Assembly: GCF_003086295.3 (NCBI RefSeq)
Contig: NC_092046.1
Location: 106,867,363 to 106,931,362, forward strand
DNA from: Arachis hypogaea
Taxonomy: Eukaryota > Streptophyta > Magnoliopsida > Fabales > Fabaceae
Direction: 5' to 3'
Length of the DNA stretch: 64,000 nt
How positions within the stretch are numbered: position 1 is the stretch's first letter; each line of letters starts with the position of its first letter. Position numbers and translations under genes: made by a program. The notes beneath the pieces were generated by a model. That model searched no databases. It saw only the letters and a list, made by a program, of their open reading frames with translations, and was not told the DNA's origin. This document shows positions 35,876-47,414 of the stretch, piece after piece.

Positions 35876-36941
35876 AACTTTTTACTATCATCTTTGGATC
35901 ATCTAGGGATCTTTTGTTAATCTTTAGATCATTTTGTACACGTTTAGGGGGCTGGCCATTCGGCCATGCCTGGACCTTGCTCTTATGTATTTTCAACGGT
36001 AGAGTTTTTACACACCATAGATTAAGGTGTGGAGCTCTACTATTCCTCATGAAATTAATGCAAAGTACTATTATTTTTCTATTCAACTCAAGCCTATTTC
36101 TTCTCTAAGATATTCATTCGCACACAAGAACATGATGAATGTGATGATTATGTGATGCTCATCACCATTCTCACTTATGAACGCGTGCCTGACAAACACT
36201 TCCATTCTACATGAAAGCAAGCTTGAATGCATATCTCTTAGCCTCCTGATCGTGAGATCAGAGTCTTCGTGGTATAGGCTAGAATTATTGGCGGCCATTC
36301 TTGAGATCCGGAAAGTCTAAACCTTGTTTGTGGTATTCCGAGTAGGATCTGGGAAGGGATGGCTGTGACGAGCTTCAAACTCATGAGTGCTGGGCGTAGT
36401 GACAGACGCAAAAGGATCACTGGATCCTATTTCAGCATGATCGAGAACCAACAGATGATTAGCCGTGCAGGGACAGCGTATTTGGACCATTTTCACTTAG
36501 AGGACGGGATATAGCCATTGACAACGGTGATGCCCAATATACAGCTTGCCATGGAAAGGAGTAGGAAGGATTGGATGAAAGCAGTAGGAAAGCAGAGATT
36601 CAGAAGGAACTAAGCATCTCCATACGCTTATCTGAAATTCTCATCAATGAATTACATAAGTATCTCTATCTTTATTTTACGTTTTATTTATCTTTTAATT
36701 ATTAAAACTCTATAACCATTTGAATCTGCCTAACTGAGATTTACAAGGTGACCATAGCTTGCTTCAAGCCGACAATCTCCGTGGGATCGACCCTTACTCA
36801 CGTAAGGTTTATTACTTGGACAACCCAGTGCACTTGCTGGTTAGTTGTGCGAGGTTGTGACAAAGAACTAAGATTATGAACGTGCGTATTAAGTCTTTAA
36901 CGCCGTTACCAAGGAATGAACGATCACGATTTCGTGCACCA

Positions 36942-38808
36942 AGTTTTTGGCGCCTTTGCCGGGGATTGTTCGAGTTTGGACAACTGACGGTTCAGCTTGT
37001 TGCTCAGATTAGGTAATTTTATTTTAATTTTAAGTTTTTGTTTTTATTCTTTTTATTTTCGAAAAATTTTCAAAAAATTTTTAAAAATAAATTATTCTAT
37101 GGCTTCAGAATTTTTAAGAATGAATTCTAGAGTTTCATGATGATCTGTTGGCTGTGAAGCCATGTATAATCTTCTAGATAGAGGTTTCAACTCATCATCA
37201 CAAGAGCTTTTTGATTCTCATCAATTCAGCTATTGTATGCCTGATTTGTATCTTAAAGCTTGGCTGGCCATTGGCCATGTCTAGTGTTTTGGACCGGAGC
37301 TTTCACTGAAAGCTTGACTGGCTAGTAAGCCATGTCTAATTCCTGGACCGAAGCTTTAGACTAACATTGCATGATTCCTGGAATTCTTATTAAAAATATT
37401 GAAATCCTTATTTTTCTTTTTCCAAATTAATTTTCGAAAAATACCAAAAAATTTTTAATAAAATCATAAAACCAAAAATGATTTTGTGTTTCTTGTTTGA
37501 GTCTTGTGTCAAATTATAAGTTTGGTGTCAATTGCATATTTTTTCAAACCTTCTTGCATTTTTCGAAAATTAATGCATGTGTTCTTCATGATCTTCAAGT
37601 TGTTCTTTATGAATTTCTTTGTTTGATCTTTAATTTTTTCTTGTTGGTGTCTTTTCTTGTTTTTCATGTGCATTTTCAAATTGTTAGTGTCTAAAGTTTG
37701 AAAATTTCTAAGTTTGGTGTCTTGCATGTTCTTCTTTTCTTGAAAATTTTTCAAAAATAAGTTCTTGATGTTCATCATGATCTTCAAAGTGTTCTTGGTG
37801 TTTATCTTGACATTCATAGTGTTCTTGCATGCATCATTTGTTTTGATCCAAAAGTTTCATGCATTGAGTCTTTTTGATGTTTTTCTCTCTCATCATTAAA
37901 ATTCAAAAATAAAAAAAAATATCTTTTTCTTATTCACTTATAAATTTTCGAAAATTTGAGTTGACTTTTTCAAAACTTTTTAAAATTTAATTATTTCTTA
38001 TGAGTCAAGTCAAATTTTCAATTTAAAAACCTTATCTTTTTCAAATCTTTTTCAAAAATCAAATCTTTTTCATTTTTCTTTCATAATTTTCGAAAATTTC
38101 AAAATCTTTACTAACAATTAATGTGATTAATTCAAAAATTTTAAGTTTGTGACTTGCCTTGTAAGAAAGGTTCAATCTTTAAAATTTAAAATCATATCTT
38201 TTTGTTTCTTGTTAGTCAAGTAATCAACTTTAATTTTTCAAAATCAAATCTTTTTAAATTTCTTTTTCAAATCTTTTTCAAAATAAATTTCAATCACATC
38301 TTTTTCAAAATCAATTTTAAAACCTTCTCTAACTTTCTATCCTTTCAAAATTGATTTTCAAATCTTTTTCAACTAACTAATTGACTTTTTGTTTGTTTTA
38401 AAATTCTTATCTTTTTCAAAACCACCTAACTAATTATCTCTCTCTAATTTTCGAAAATCACCTTCCTCTTTTTCAAAATTCCTTTTTAATTAACTAATTG
38501 TTTTAAATTTTAATTTAATTTAATTTCATTTTTCTTTTTAAAATTTTCGAATTCTAACTAATTTTAAATTGAAAAACAAAAATATTTTTATTTTATTTTA
38601 TTTAATTTTCGAATTCTTCCCTCTCTCATCTCCTTCTAATTATTTATTTATTTACTAACACTTCTCTTCATCTCAAAATTCGAACCCTCTCTTCCTCTTG
38701 GTGTTCGAATTTCTCTTCTTCTATTTTTTTCTTCTTCTACTCACATAAAGGAATCTCTATACTGTGACATAGAGGATTCCTCTTCTTTTCTGTTCTCTTT
38801 TTTTTCAT
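36942..38808 (+). other. E1 primer site and AT-rich leader
   Basis: The primer site TTTGGCGCCTTTGCCGGGGA lies at about 36947-36966. The leader is poor in G on the sense strand and repeats TTTTCGAAAA (about 8 times) and ATCTTTTTCAAAA. It has two copies of TAAGTTTGGTGT (37517, 37709). No gene was seen. The layout matches 59258-61096 in E3. Confidence 0.8.
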
Positions 38809-41155
38809 ATGAGCAGGAACAAGGATAATAACATTCTTGTTGAAGCTGATCCTGAACCTGAAAGGACTTTGAAGAGGAAGCTAAGGGAAGCTAAAGCACA
38901 ACTCTCTGGAGAAAATCTGACAGAAATTTTCGAAAAAGAAGGAGACATGGCCGAAAATAATAACAATGGTGGAGATGCAAAGAAGATGCTTGGTGACTTT
39001 ACTGCACCAAATTCCAACTTGCATGGAAGAAGCATCTCAATCCCTGCGATTGGAGAAAACAATTTTGAGCTAAAGCCTCAATTAGTTTCTCTGATGCAAC
39101 AAAATTGCAAGTTTCATGGACTTCCATCAGAAGATCCTTTTCAGTTCTTAACTGAATTTTTGAAGATCTATGATACTGTTAAGACCAATGGGGTTGATCC
39201 CGAGGTCTACAGGCTTATGCTTTTCCCATTTGCTGTAAGAGACAGAGCTAGAATATGGTTGGACTCTCAACCTAAAGATAGCCTGAACTCTTGGGATAAG
39301 CTGGTCATGGCTTTCTTAGCCAAGTTCTTTCCTCCTCAAAAGCTTAGCAAGCTTAGAGTGGATGTTCAAACCTTCAAACAGAAAGAAGGTGAATCCCTCT
39401 ATGAAGCTTGGGAGAGATACAAATAACTGACCAAAAAGTGTCCTTCTGACATGCGTTCAGAATGGACCATCCTGGATATATTCTATGATGGTTTGTCTGA
39501 ATTATCAAAGATGTCATTGGACCATTCTGCAGGTGGATCCATTCACCTAAAGAAAGTGCCTGCAGAAGCTCAGGAACTCATTGATATTGTTGCAAATAAC
39601 CAGTTCATGTAGACTTCTGAAAGGAATCCTGTGAGTAATGGGACGCCTCAGTGAAAGGGAGTTCTTGAAATTGATGCTCTGAATGCCATATTGGCTCAGA
39701 ACAAAATATTGACTCAGCAAGTCAACATGATTTCTCAGAGTCTGAATGGATTGCAAGCTGCATCCAACAGTACTAAAGAGGCATCTTCTGAAGAAGAAGC
39801 TTATGATCCTGAGAACCCTGCAATAGCAGAGGTGAATTACATGGGTGAACCCTATGGAAACACCCATAATCCCTCATGGAGAAATCATCCAAATTTCTCA
39901 TGGAAGGATCAACAAAAGCCTCAACAAGGCTTTAATAATGGTGGAAGAAATAGGTTTAGCAATAGCAAGCCTTTTCCATCATCCACTCAGCAACAGACAG
40001 AGAATTCTGAGTAGAATCCATCTAGCTTAGCAAATATAGTCTCTGATTTATCTAAGGCCACTCTAAGTTTCATGAATGAAACAAGGTCCTCCATAAAAAA
40101 TTTGGAGGCACAAGTGGGCCAGCTGAGTAAAAGAATCACTGAAACTCCTCCTAATACTCTCCCAAGCAATATAGAAGAAAATCCAAAAAGAGTGTGCAAG
40201 GCCATAATCTTACTTGGTGTGGCCGAACCCAGAGAGGAGGAGGAGGACGTAAATCCCAATGAGGAAGACCTCATGGGACGTCCTCTGAACACTAAGGGAT
40301 TCCTCAATGAGGACCTGAAGGAATCTGAGGCTCATATAGAGACCATAGAGATTCCATTCAATTTGCTTCTGCCATTCATGAGCTCTGATGAGTATTCTTC
40401 CTCTGAAGAGGATGAAGACATTACTGAAGAGCAAGTTGCTAAGTACCTTGTTACAATCATGAAGCTGAATGTCAAATTATTTGGTAATGAGACTTGGGAA
40501 GATGAACCTCCCTTTCTCACTAATGAACTAAACGCATTGGATAGGTAGAAATTACCTCAAAAGAAATAGGATCCTGGTAAATTCCTAATTCCCTATAACA
40601 TAGGCACCATGACCTTTGAGAAGGCTCTGTGTGACCTGGGGTTAGGCATCAACCTTATGCAACTCTTTGTAATGGAGAAACTTGGGATCTTTGAGGTGCA
40701 AGCTGCCAGAATCTCATTAGAGATGGCAGACAACTCAAGAATACAGGCTTATGGACTAGTAGAGGACGTGTTAGTAAAGGTTGAAGGCCTTTACATCCCT
40801 ACTGATTTCATAATCCTAGACACTGGGAAGGATAAGGATGAATCCATCATCCTTGGAAGACCCTTCCTAGCCACAGCAAAAGCTGTGATTGATGTGGACA
40901 GAGGAGAATTAGTCCTTTAACTGAATGAGGACAACCTTGTGTTCAAAACTCAAGGATCTCCTTCTGTAACCATGGAGAGGAAGCATGAAAAGCTTCTCTC
41001 ACTGCAGAGTCAACCAAAGCCCCCACAGTCAAACTCTAAGTTAGGTGTTGGGAGGCCACAACCAAACTCTAAGTTTGGTGTTGAACCCCACATTCAAACT
41101 GTAAGTTTGGTGTTGGGAGGTTCCAACAATGCTCTGAACATCTGTGAGGCTCCAT
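38809..41155 (+). pseudogene. gag: E1 gag-protease
   Basis: ATG at 38809 (MSRNKDNNILVEADPEPERT). Gag blocks: NFELKPQLVSLMQQNCKFHG, RDRARIWLDSQP, LAKFFPPQKLSKLRVDVQTF and EGESLYEAWERYK. The protease block is KALCDLGLGINLM and SIILGRPFLATAKA. Seven in-frame stops (39424, 39610, 39652, 40012, 40546, 40567, 40918), at least four of which match Gln codons in E3, that is C-to-T changes. The stop at 40567 is shared with E3. After protease come NSKFGV-type repeats, with a frameshift near 41090. No polymerase follows. Confidence 0.92.
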
Positions 41156-41186
41156 GAGAGCTCACTGTCAAGCTATTGACATTAAA

Positions 41187-41210
41187 GAAGCGCTTGTTGG
41201 GAGGCAACCC
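41187..41210 (+). promoter_or_regulatory. Conserved hairpin motif after E1 gag-protease
   Basis: GAAGCGCTTGTTGGG followed by AGGCAACCC, about 30 bp after the end of the protease frame, preceded by a short inverted repeat GTCAAGCTATTGAC. Identical in E2 and E3. Confidence 0.65.
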
Positions 41211-41356
41211 ATTGTTATTTAATTATATCTATTTTATTTTTATTGCTATTCTATGTTTTCTTTAGGTTGATGATCATGTGAAGTCACAAAAATAACTGAA
41301 AAATCAAAAATAGAATGAAAAACAGCATTTAAAATAGCTCACCCTAGAGGAAGAGC

Positions 41357-41560
41357 TTACTGGCGTTTAAACGCCAATAAGAAGCATCAAACTGGCGTTT
41401 AACGCCAGAAAGAAGCATCAAGCTGGCGTTAAACACCAGAAACAAGCACCAGACTGGCGTTTAACGCCAGAACAGAGCATAGAATTGGCGTTAAATGCCA
41501 GAAACAAGCAGCAAGCTAGCGTTTAATGCCAGACATGCATTCTAAGGGCGTTTTGCACGC
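41357..41560. repeat. Internal palindrome array of E1
   Basis: Seven units of the type CTGGCGTTTAACGCCAG, with AAGCATCAA-like spacers of about 12-15 bp. The units are cleaner than those in the LTR of the same element. Located between the hairpin and the third ORF. Confidence 0.88.
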
Positions 41561-41947
41561 CTAATTGGAGCAGGGATGCTAAGTCCTTGACCCCACAGGA
41601 TCTGTGGACCCCACAGGATCCCCACCTATCCCACCTCTTCTTCTCTCCTCCTCACACCTTTCCATAACACTCTTCCCCAAAATAACCTCCACCAATTACC
41701 TCCATTACTCCTCCAAAACCATCATACAACCCACCTACACCCACCCACTCAAATTCAAACCATCACTCCTTCCTTTTCACACATCATAACCACCTAAAAC
41801 CCCCTTTGGCCGAACCACTCCCACCTCTCCATCTCATCTATTTTCTTCTTCTTCTACTCCCTCTTCTCTTCTTTTGCTCGAGGACGAGCAAACCTTTTAA
41901 GTTTGGTGTGGTAAAAGCATTGCTTTTTTATTTTTCCATAACCATTT

Positions 41948-42306
41948 ATGGCATCTAAGGCCGGAGAAACCTCTAGAAAGAGGAAAGGAAAGACAAAAGC
42001 TTCCACCTCTGAGTCATGGGAGATGGAGAGATTCATCTCAAGGGTCCATAGCTCAGTAGTAGAGCATTTGACTGCACAATAAGAGAGCCCACTCATGGAC
42101 CTCAACAAGAGCATGAGGAATTCCCTCACCAAGAAATCCCTGAGATGCCTCAAGGGAAACATTTTCCTCCACACAACTATTGGGAGCAACTAAGGATAGG
42201 AGCACCAAAATCACTAGGGATGAAGCAACAACGGCAAGGAAGAGACATAGAGGAGCTCAAGAGCACCATTGGTTCTTCAAGAAGAGGAAGACTTCACCCT
42301 CACTAA
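41948..42306 (+). pseudogene. E1 third ORF, broken by deletion plus tRNA fragment
   Basis: Begins MASKAGETSRKRKGKTKAST, matching MAPKTGESSRKGKGKTKAST of E2. After the WEMERFIS segment (42040) about 750 bp present in E2 are absent. In their place stands a 35 bp piece of a tRNA-Cys, after which the sequence resumes at the point equivalent to 53660 of E2 (AGAGAGCCCA). The remaining frame is closed by stops. The original gene would have had about 360 codons, as in E2. Confidence 0.85.
42042..42076 (+). other. 5' half of tRNA-Cys(GCA) inside E1
   Basis: Starts GGGTCCATAGCTCAGT and ends TTTGACTGCA. By memory of plant tRNA-Cys this is positions 1 to 36: complete 5' acceptor strand, D arm, 5' anticodon strand and the anticodon GCA, stopping exactly there. 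One difference (AGTAG for AGTGG in the D loop). No 3' half follows, so it is not a tRNA gene. Confidence 0.85.
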
Positions 42307-43467
42307 GGTGGACCCGTTCCTTAATCTCATTACTCTTATATTCCTGTTTTTTGTTTACTATGCTCTATGTTTATTTATGTTTGTGTCTTATTACATGATC
42401 ATTAGTATTTAAGTGTCTATGTCTTAAAGCTATGAATGTCCTATGAATCCATCACCTTTCTTAAATGAAAAATGATTTAATTACAAAAGAACAAGAAGTA
42501 CATAAATTTCAAATTCATCCTTGAAATTAGTTTAATTATTTTGATGTGGTGACAATACTTTTTGTTTTCTGAATGAATGCTTGAACAGTGCATATGTCTT
42601 TTGATATTGTTGTTTATGAATGTTAAATATGTTGGCTCTTGAAAGAATGATGAAAAGGAGAAATGTCATTGATAATCTGAAAAATCATAAAATTGATTCT
42701 TGAAGCAAGAAAAAGCAGTGAATACAAAAGCTTGTGAAAAAAAAAAAGAAAAATGGCGAAAAAAAAGAAAAAAAAGAGAAAGAAAAAGAAAAAGTAAGCA
42801 AAAAAAGCCAAAAGCTCTTTAAACCAAAAGGCAAGAGCAAAAAACCAATAGCCCTTAAAACCAAAAGGCAAGGGTAAAAAGGATCAAAGGCTTTGAGCAT
42901 TAATGGATAGGAGGGCCTAAAGGAATAAAATCCTAGCCTAAGTGGCTAAACCAAGCTATCCCTAACCATGTGCTTGTGGTGTGAAGGTGTCAAGTAAAAA
43001 CTTGAGACTGAGCGGTTAAAGTCGAGGTCCAAAGCAAAAAGAAGAGTGTGCTTAAGAACCCTGGACACCTCTAATTGAGGACTCTAGCAAAGCTGAGTCA
43101 CAATCTGAAAAGGTTCACCCAGTTATGTGTCTGTGGCATTTATGTATTCGGTGGTAATACTGGAAAACAAAGTGCTTAGGGCCACGGCCAAGACTAATAA
43201 AGTAGCTGTGTTCAAGAATCAACATACTGAACTAGGAGAATCAATAACACTATCTGAATTCTAAGTTCCTATAGATGCCAATCATTCTGAATTTCAAGGG
43301 ATAAAGTGAGATGCCAAAACTGTTCAGAGGCAAAAAGCTACTAGTCCCGCTCACCTGATTGGAGCTAAGTTTCATTGATATTTTTGAATTTATAGTATAT
43401 TCTCTTCTTTTTATCCTAATTGATTTTCAGTTGCTTGGGGACAAGCAACAATTTAAGTTTGGTGTTG
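42307..43467 (+). other. E1 3' non-coding region and polypurine tract
   Basis: No gene. Homologous to 53887-55097 of E2. Includes an A-rich stretch at 42720-42800 with GGCAAGAGCAAAAA-like repeats (this causes Phe-rich shadow frames) and ends with GGGGACAAGCAACAATTTAAG and TTTGGTGTTG, the tract for plus-strand priming, directly before the 3' LTR. Confidence 0.75.
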
Positions 43468-43669
43468 TGATGAGCGGATAATTTATACGCTTTTTGGCGT
43501 TGTTTTTACATAGTTTTTAGTATGATTTGATTAGGTTTTAGTATCTTTTTATTAGTTTTTAATTAAAAATCACATTTCTGGACTTTACTATGAGTTTGTG
43601 TGTTTTTCTGTGATTTCAGGTAAATTCTGGCTGAAATTGAGGGACTTGAGCAAAAATCAGATTCAGAGG
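43468..43669 (+). repeat. 3' LTR of E1, first part
   Basis: Collinear with 35266-35470. Broken by M after AGAGG (43665-43669). Confidence 0.92.
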
Positions 43670-45398
43670 TGATGAGTTATTTTGATGAGAAACGAATTTC
43701 TCACAAAACACCACAAACTAACCGGCAAGTGTACCGGGTCGTATCAAGTAATAAAAACTCACGGGAGTGAGGTAGATCCCACAGGGATTGAAGGATTGAG
43801 CAATTTTAGTTTAGTGGTTGATTTAGTCAAGCGAATCAAGTGTTGGTTGAGTGATTTGTGACTTGCAGAATGTAAATTGCATTGAAGTAAAGAAAACAAG
43901 AAATAAATGGCTGAAACTTAAAGAACAAGAAACTAAATGGCAGAAACTTAAAGTGCAAGAAATGTAAATTGCGGAATCTTAAATGACAAGAAATGTAAAT
44001 TGCTTGAAATGTAAAGGGGATTGGGATGTGGATTTGCAGAAATTAAACAAGGAAAAACTAAATTGCATCAAACAGAAGAGTAAAAGGGAATTGGGATTGA
44101 ACCGGATCTTATAACAGAAAAGTAAATGAACAAGGAAAGCAATAAACAGAGAATTGAAATGGGAATTTAGATCTCAGGACCTAGAGACTAGAAAACAAAG
44201 TCTAGATCTCAATGCCTTCCTAGATCCAACAAGAACAATTGAAAGGAAATTGTAAATTGCAAAGAAAATAGATGAAGAACAATGAACCGGAAATGAAATT
44301 CAATTAACAGTAAAGTAAAGAAACAGAGAGATCCAAGATTGAGATTGAAACAGAATTTCTTCAATTCTCCAATCCAAGATCCAAGACAAAAGTAAAATGA
44401 AATTGCAAGTAAAAGGAAACAAAGAAATTCAAGTTCACTCAGTAACAAAAGCTTCTCCAAAAACTATTATGAAAATTCTAAAAGGAAAGCCCCCTTAATA
44501 ACTTGAATTCTATCCTATTTATACACTTTCCAAAATGATCTTCAAGCCTTGAGTTGGGCCTTTGTTCTTGGTGGAATTGGGTTGAAAGAGGCCTTGGTTG
44601 ATTGCTCTTGAAGTTTGAAGAAGAACCGAAGTGAACCAATTGAACCGGAAATGAAGTTAGCCAAAGTTGGTTTCAACGTTAGGGCCAAAGTTAGGGGTCT
44701 AACTTTGACCCCAACTTTTCATAGCAGCAACCCACATCCTTCTGGTTTGGACGTTGGTGCCAACGTTAGGGGTCTAACTTTGACCCTAACGTTGGCAATG
44801 CTTTGTGCTAGTGGTGCCAACGTTAGCCTCCAAGTTAGGGGGCTAACATTGGCGCAAACGTTGGCCTTCCTCCTTTGTAATTCAAGTGCCAACGTTAGCC
44901 TCCAAGTTAGGGGGCTAACGTTGGCGCAAACGTTGGCCTTCCCCCTTTGTAATTTATGTGCCAACGTTAGCCTCCAAGTTAGGGGGCTAACGTTGCCTCA
45001 AACGTGGGGAGCCCAGGGAGTACTTCATGCCCAACGTTAGCCTCCAAGTTAGGGGGCTAACGTTGGGGCTAACTTCATGCCTCCAGGATCAACTTCCATT
45101 CTTCACTTCTAGCCATTCCTCTTTGCTTCAACCTTTCTTCAAGCTTTCTTCACCTATCATTAATCAACCAAACTTATCAAAGCTATGCTCAAAATCATGA
45201 GATATTCATTCTTTCATAATATGCAACAAATATAGCATAAAACCTCATGAAATGGCATAAATTCATATATGGTTGGTTCAATCAAGGGAAACATGAAAAT
45301 CTACTCAATTAGCTTGCTTGTAGCTCAAGAAAGTGCATAATTCTAATGAAAACTAAAGAAAAAGACTAGCTAAAATATGCTAGGATGACTTGTCATCA
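43670..45398 (-). repeat. 3' LTR of M
   Basis: 1729 bp. The minus strand starts TGATGACAAGTCATCC (a self-complementary end) and ends ATAACTCATCA. TATA box on the minus strand at 44515-44523 (TATAAATAG). It has 47 bp near 45280-45330 that the other LTR lacks, between short direct repeats. Confidence 0.92.
44660..45074. repeat. AACGTT inverted-repeat array in M 3' LTR
   Basis: Units made of GCCAACGTTAGCC and its exact inverse GGCTAACGTTGGC around TCCAAGTTAGGG, plus variants CAAACGTTGGC. Five to six units, about 135 bp from the TATA box in U3. The repeated NVSLQVRGLTLAQT frame across it is a product of the repeat. Confidence 0.88.
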
Positions 45399-46947
45399 CA
45401 ACACCAAACTTAAAGCTTGCTTGTCCTCAAGCAAGAAATGAATTATGCTCAGAGATTCTTTCAATTAAGATGGATTGAGGAACATTTGTAAAGTACAGTG
45501 AGTGAAGTGATCAAGTATCAGTGGGGTGAACTCTCAATTACATGCTCATGCAAGGGCTTCAGTGCTCACTAGTCCTTATATATTGGGAGTCGTAGGTCTT
45601 AGGATTTTCATCCAAATGGTATCATGGAGATCTCTTTATATGTAATCACCTTGAAGCAGCTTATAGTTTCTGTGCTTTGGCCTCGACTCTAAGTATCATG
45701 TCTCAAAGCGGCTCTTTAGATAAGCTTTCAATCAATACTCCTAAACCAGTTGGTTTTAAGGTATTAGGTGTTAAAGCACCCCTAAGGATTTACTTGCTCA
45801 AGCCTCTTTCTTTGACACAACTCAACCACAAGCATTTTACTAGGCTACCAACTCTTTGAGTTTTTGTTTCTTTCTTTTCTTTTTCTGCCTAGTAATTGAT
45901 GCTCAGAGCCTTGGACCATATTCTTTTTGTTTTTGTATTTTCTTTTCTTTCTTTTGTTTTGTTTGCTGCTTCATGGATCAATAAATTTTTGAGAATCTCC
46001 ACAATACTTCTTTGAACTTCATGTCCCGCCTATGAGCTCCCATGCAAGTTTTCACAAGCATGCAACCTCAATACATGATCATACAACTAGAACCACCACT
46101 TCTCCTAATCTTTTGCTTGCCTCAAAATTGTTTAGTTCATCAATCCTTCTTTTCAAAGAACTTTCATGTGATGCATTTCTTGAAAATTGAGTGCAAACAA
46201 GTTTTGAAGATAAGAATGTTGTGAATGACCAAGCATCTTGCTTATTGAATTATAAAGAAAGACTATGCTATGCAGAGATGCAGGGGTAATAAAAAAAAAC
46301 TATGCTATGTAGATAGGTAGGGCAGATCAGGATACAATCCAACTTTCAATCATAGCAATATTTGGTGTAGAACAATCACTTAACAATACAACCTGTTGGA
46401 GTTCAATTGCTTTCCTTCTTTTCATCATCATCATTGCTGGCCTTTAGGTTCATCTTTTTTTTCTTTGGTTGATGATGCTTAATCCTTCCAACAGCTTGTA
46501 TGGACCTCTGCAATGATATTGAAAGTTGCTTGTTCCCCAAGCACTTGGAAACTATGGTTAATTTTAATGATTTATTTGTGGGCCTTTGTACTTACTTTGG
46601 TGTGGGAACACCAAACTTAGTACCTTGCCAATGGGTTTCATGCATCAAATTAACCATGTGTAATAACTTTTTTTTTCTTTTCTTCTTCTTTTTCAAAAGC
46701 AATAAAACTGAAAACTAGGAAACAGCAGAATAGTTAACTAGTTCATCCAACATGCTTGAAGCCAGCATTATGCAGAGAGTGAGAATGTGTTTTATAATGG
46801 GATTTTTGGTGAAACACCAAACTTAGAATCCTGCATTCTCCTTTAGATTGTTTTGGTGTGTAACACCAAACTTAGCTTCTTGCATTGTAGATAGAACTAA
46901 TTAACTTTTTTATTGAAATAGATATGAAAAGAGAACTACCTCAGGTT

Positions 46948-46971
46948 GGGTTGCCTCCCAACAAGCGCTCT
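46948..46971 (-). promoter_or_regulatory. Conserved hairpin motif in M
   Basis: Plus strand GGGTTGCCTCCCAACAAGC plus GCTC. It is kept in an element that has lost all genes, which points to a role in cis. Confidence 0.65.
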
Positions 46972-47390
46972 TTTATTGTCACTAGCTTGACATCTTGCTC
47001 TTTGATTATGGAGGCTGGAAATCATAATGCCTCAGTTTTTCTCCTCTTGCTGTAGGATTCCTTTCCTCCATGACCTGCATAATCACAAACAATCCAAATG
47101 AAAATTGGATATTCTCATGCCAGAATGTAGTCAGAGGATTAGTTGACACCATGTGTCAAACAGTTGGTAAACTTGAGAGATTAATGAACGAAAATCACTT
47201 CTCTCGTTTATTTATCAAGCTATGAGAATCATATTCAGCAAGATAAACCAAGAAAACTTCACTCTATTGCTAAAGTGAGGTTTCAATTAGCTCAGGCAAA
47301 AATTCAAACAGTTAGTGTGTCAGTTAAAAATTAAAGAAAAAGTGCTTGATCTAAATTGCCACCTCACTTAATCATTGTCAATCTAATCAA

Positions 47391-47410
47391 TCCCCGGCAA
47401 CGGCGCCAAA
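47391..47410 (-). promoter_or_regulatory. Primer binding site of M
   Basis: Minus strand TTTGGCGCCGTTGCCGGGGA, four bases after the LTR. The same tRNA-Asp-type site as in H0 and E1-E3, so M likely uses the replication proteins of that group. Confidence 0.9.
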
Positions 47411-47414
47411 AACT

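Larger units (their letters stand above)
35266..36941 (+). repeat. 5' LTR of E1 (TGATGAGCGG family)
   Basis: 1676 bp, TGATGAGCGG...TTTCGTGCACCA. Array at 35640-35760, TATA box at 35867, then a GGCTGGCCATTCGGCCATGCC hairpin at about 35951. Close to the 3' LTR in sequence and length, so the insertion is fairly recent. Confidence 0.93.
45399..47414 (-). mobile_element. Interior of M, non-coding
   Basis: It has the purine tract (minus strand TTTAAGTTTGGTGTTG next to the LTR), further copies of the tract core (46608, 46814, 46863), the conserved hairpin at 46948-46971 and the primer site. Otherwise AT-rich with no supportable ORF. Block order is like F. Confidence 0.85.

Noticed and set aside
42042..42076. 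Functional tRNA-Cys gene
   Set aside because: Only the 5' half is present; there is no 3' anticodon strand, T arm or acceptor 3' strand.
44615..45040. Protein with NVSLQVRGLTLAQT repeats (also 48360-48785)
   Set aside because: The frame is created by the inverted-repeat array in the M LTR; it is open on both strands because of the repeat and has no start context or homologue.
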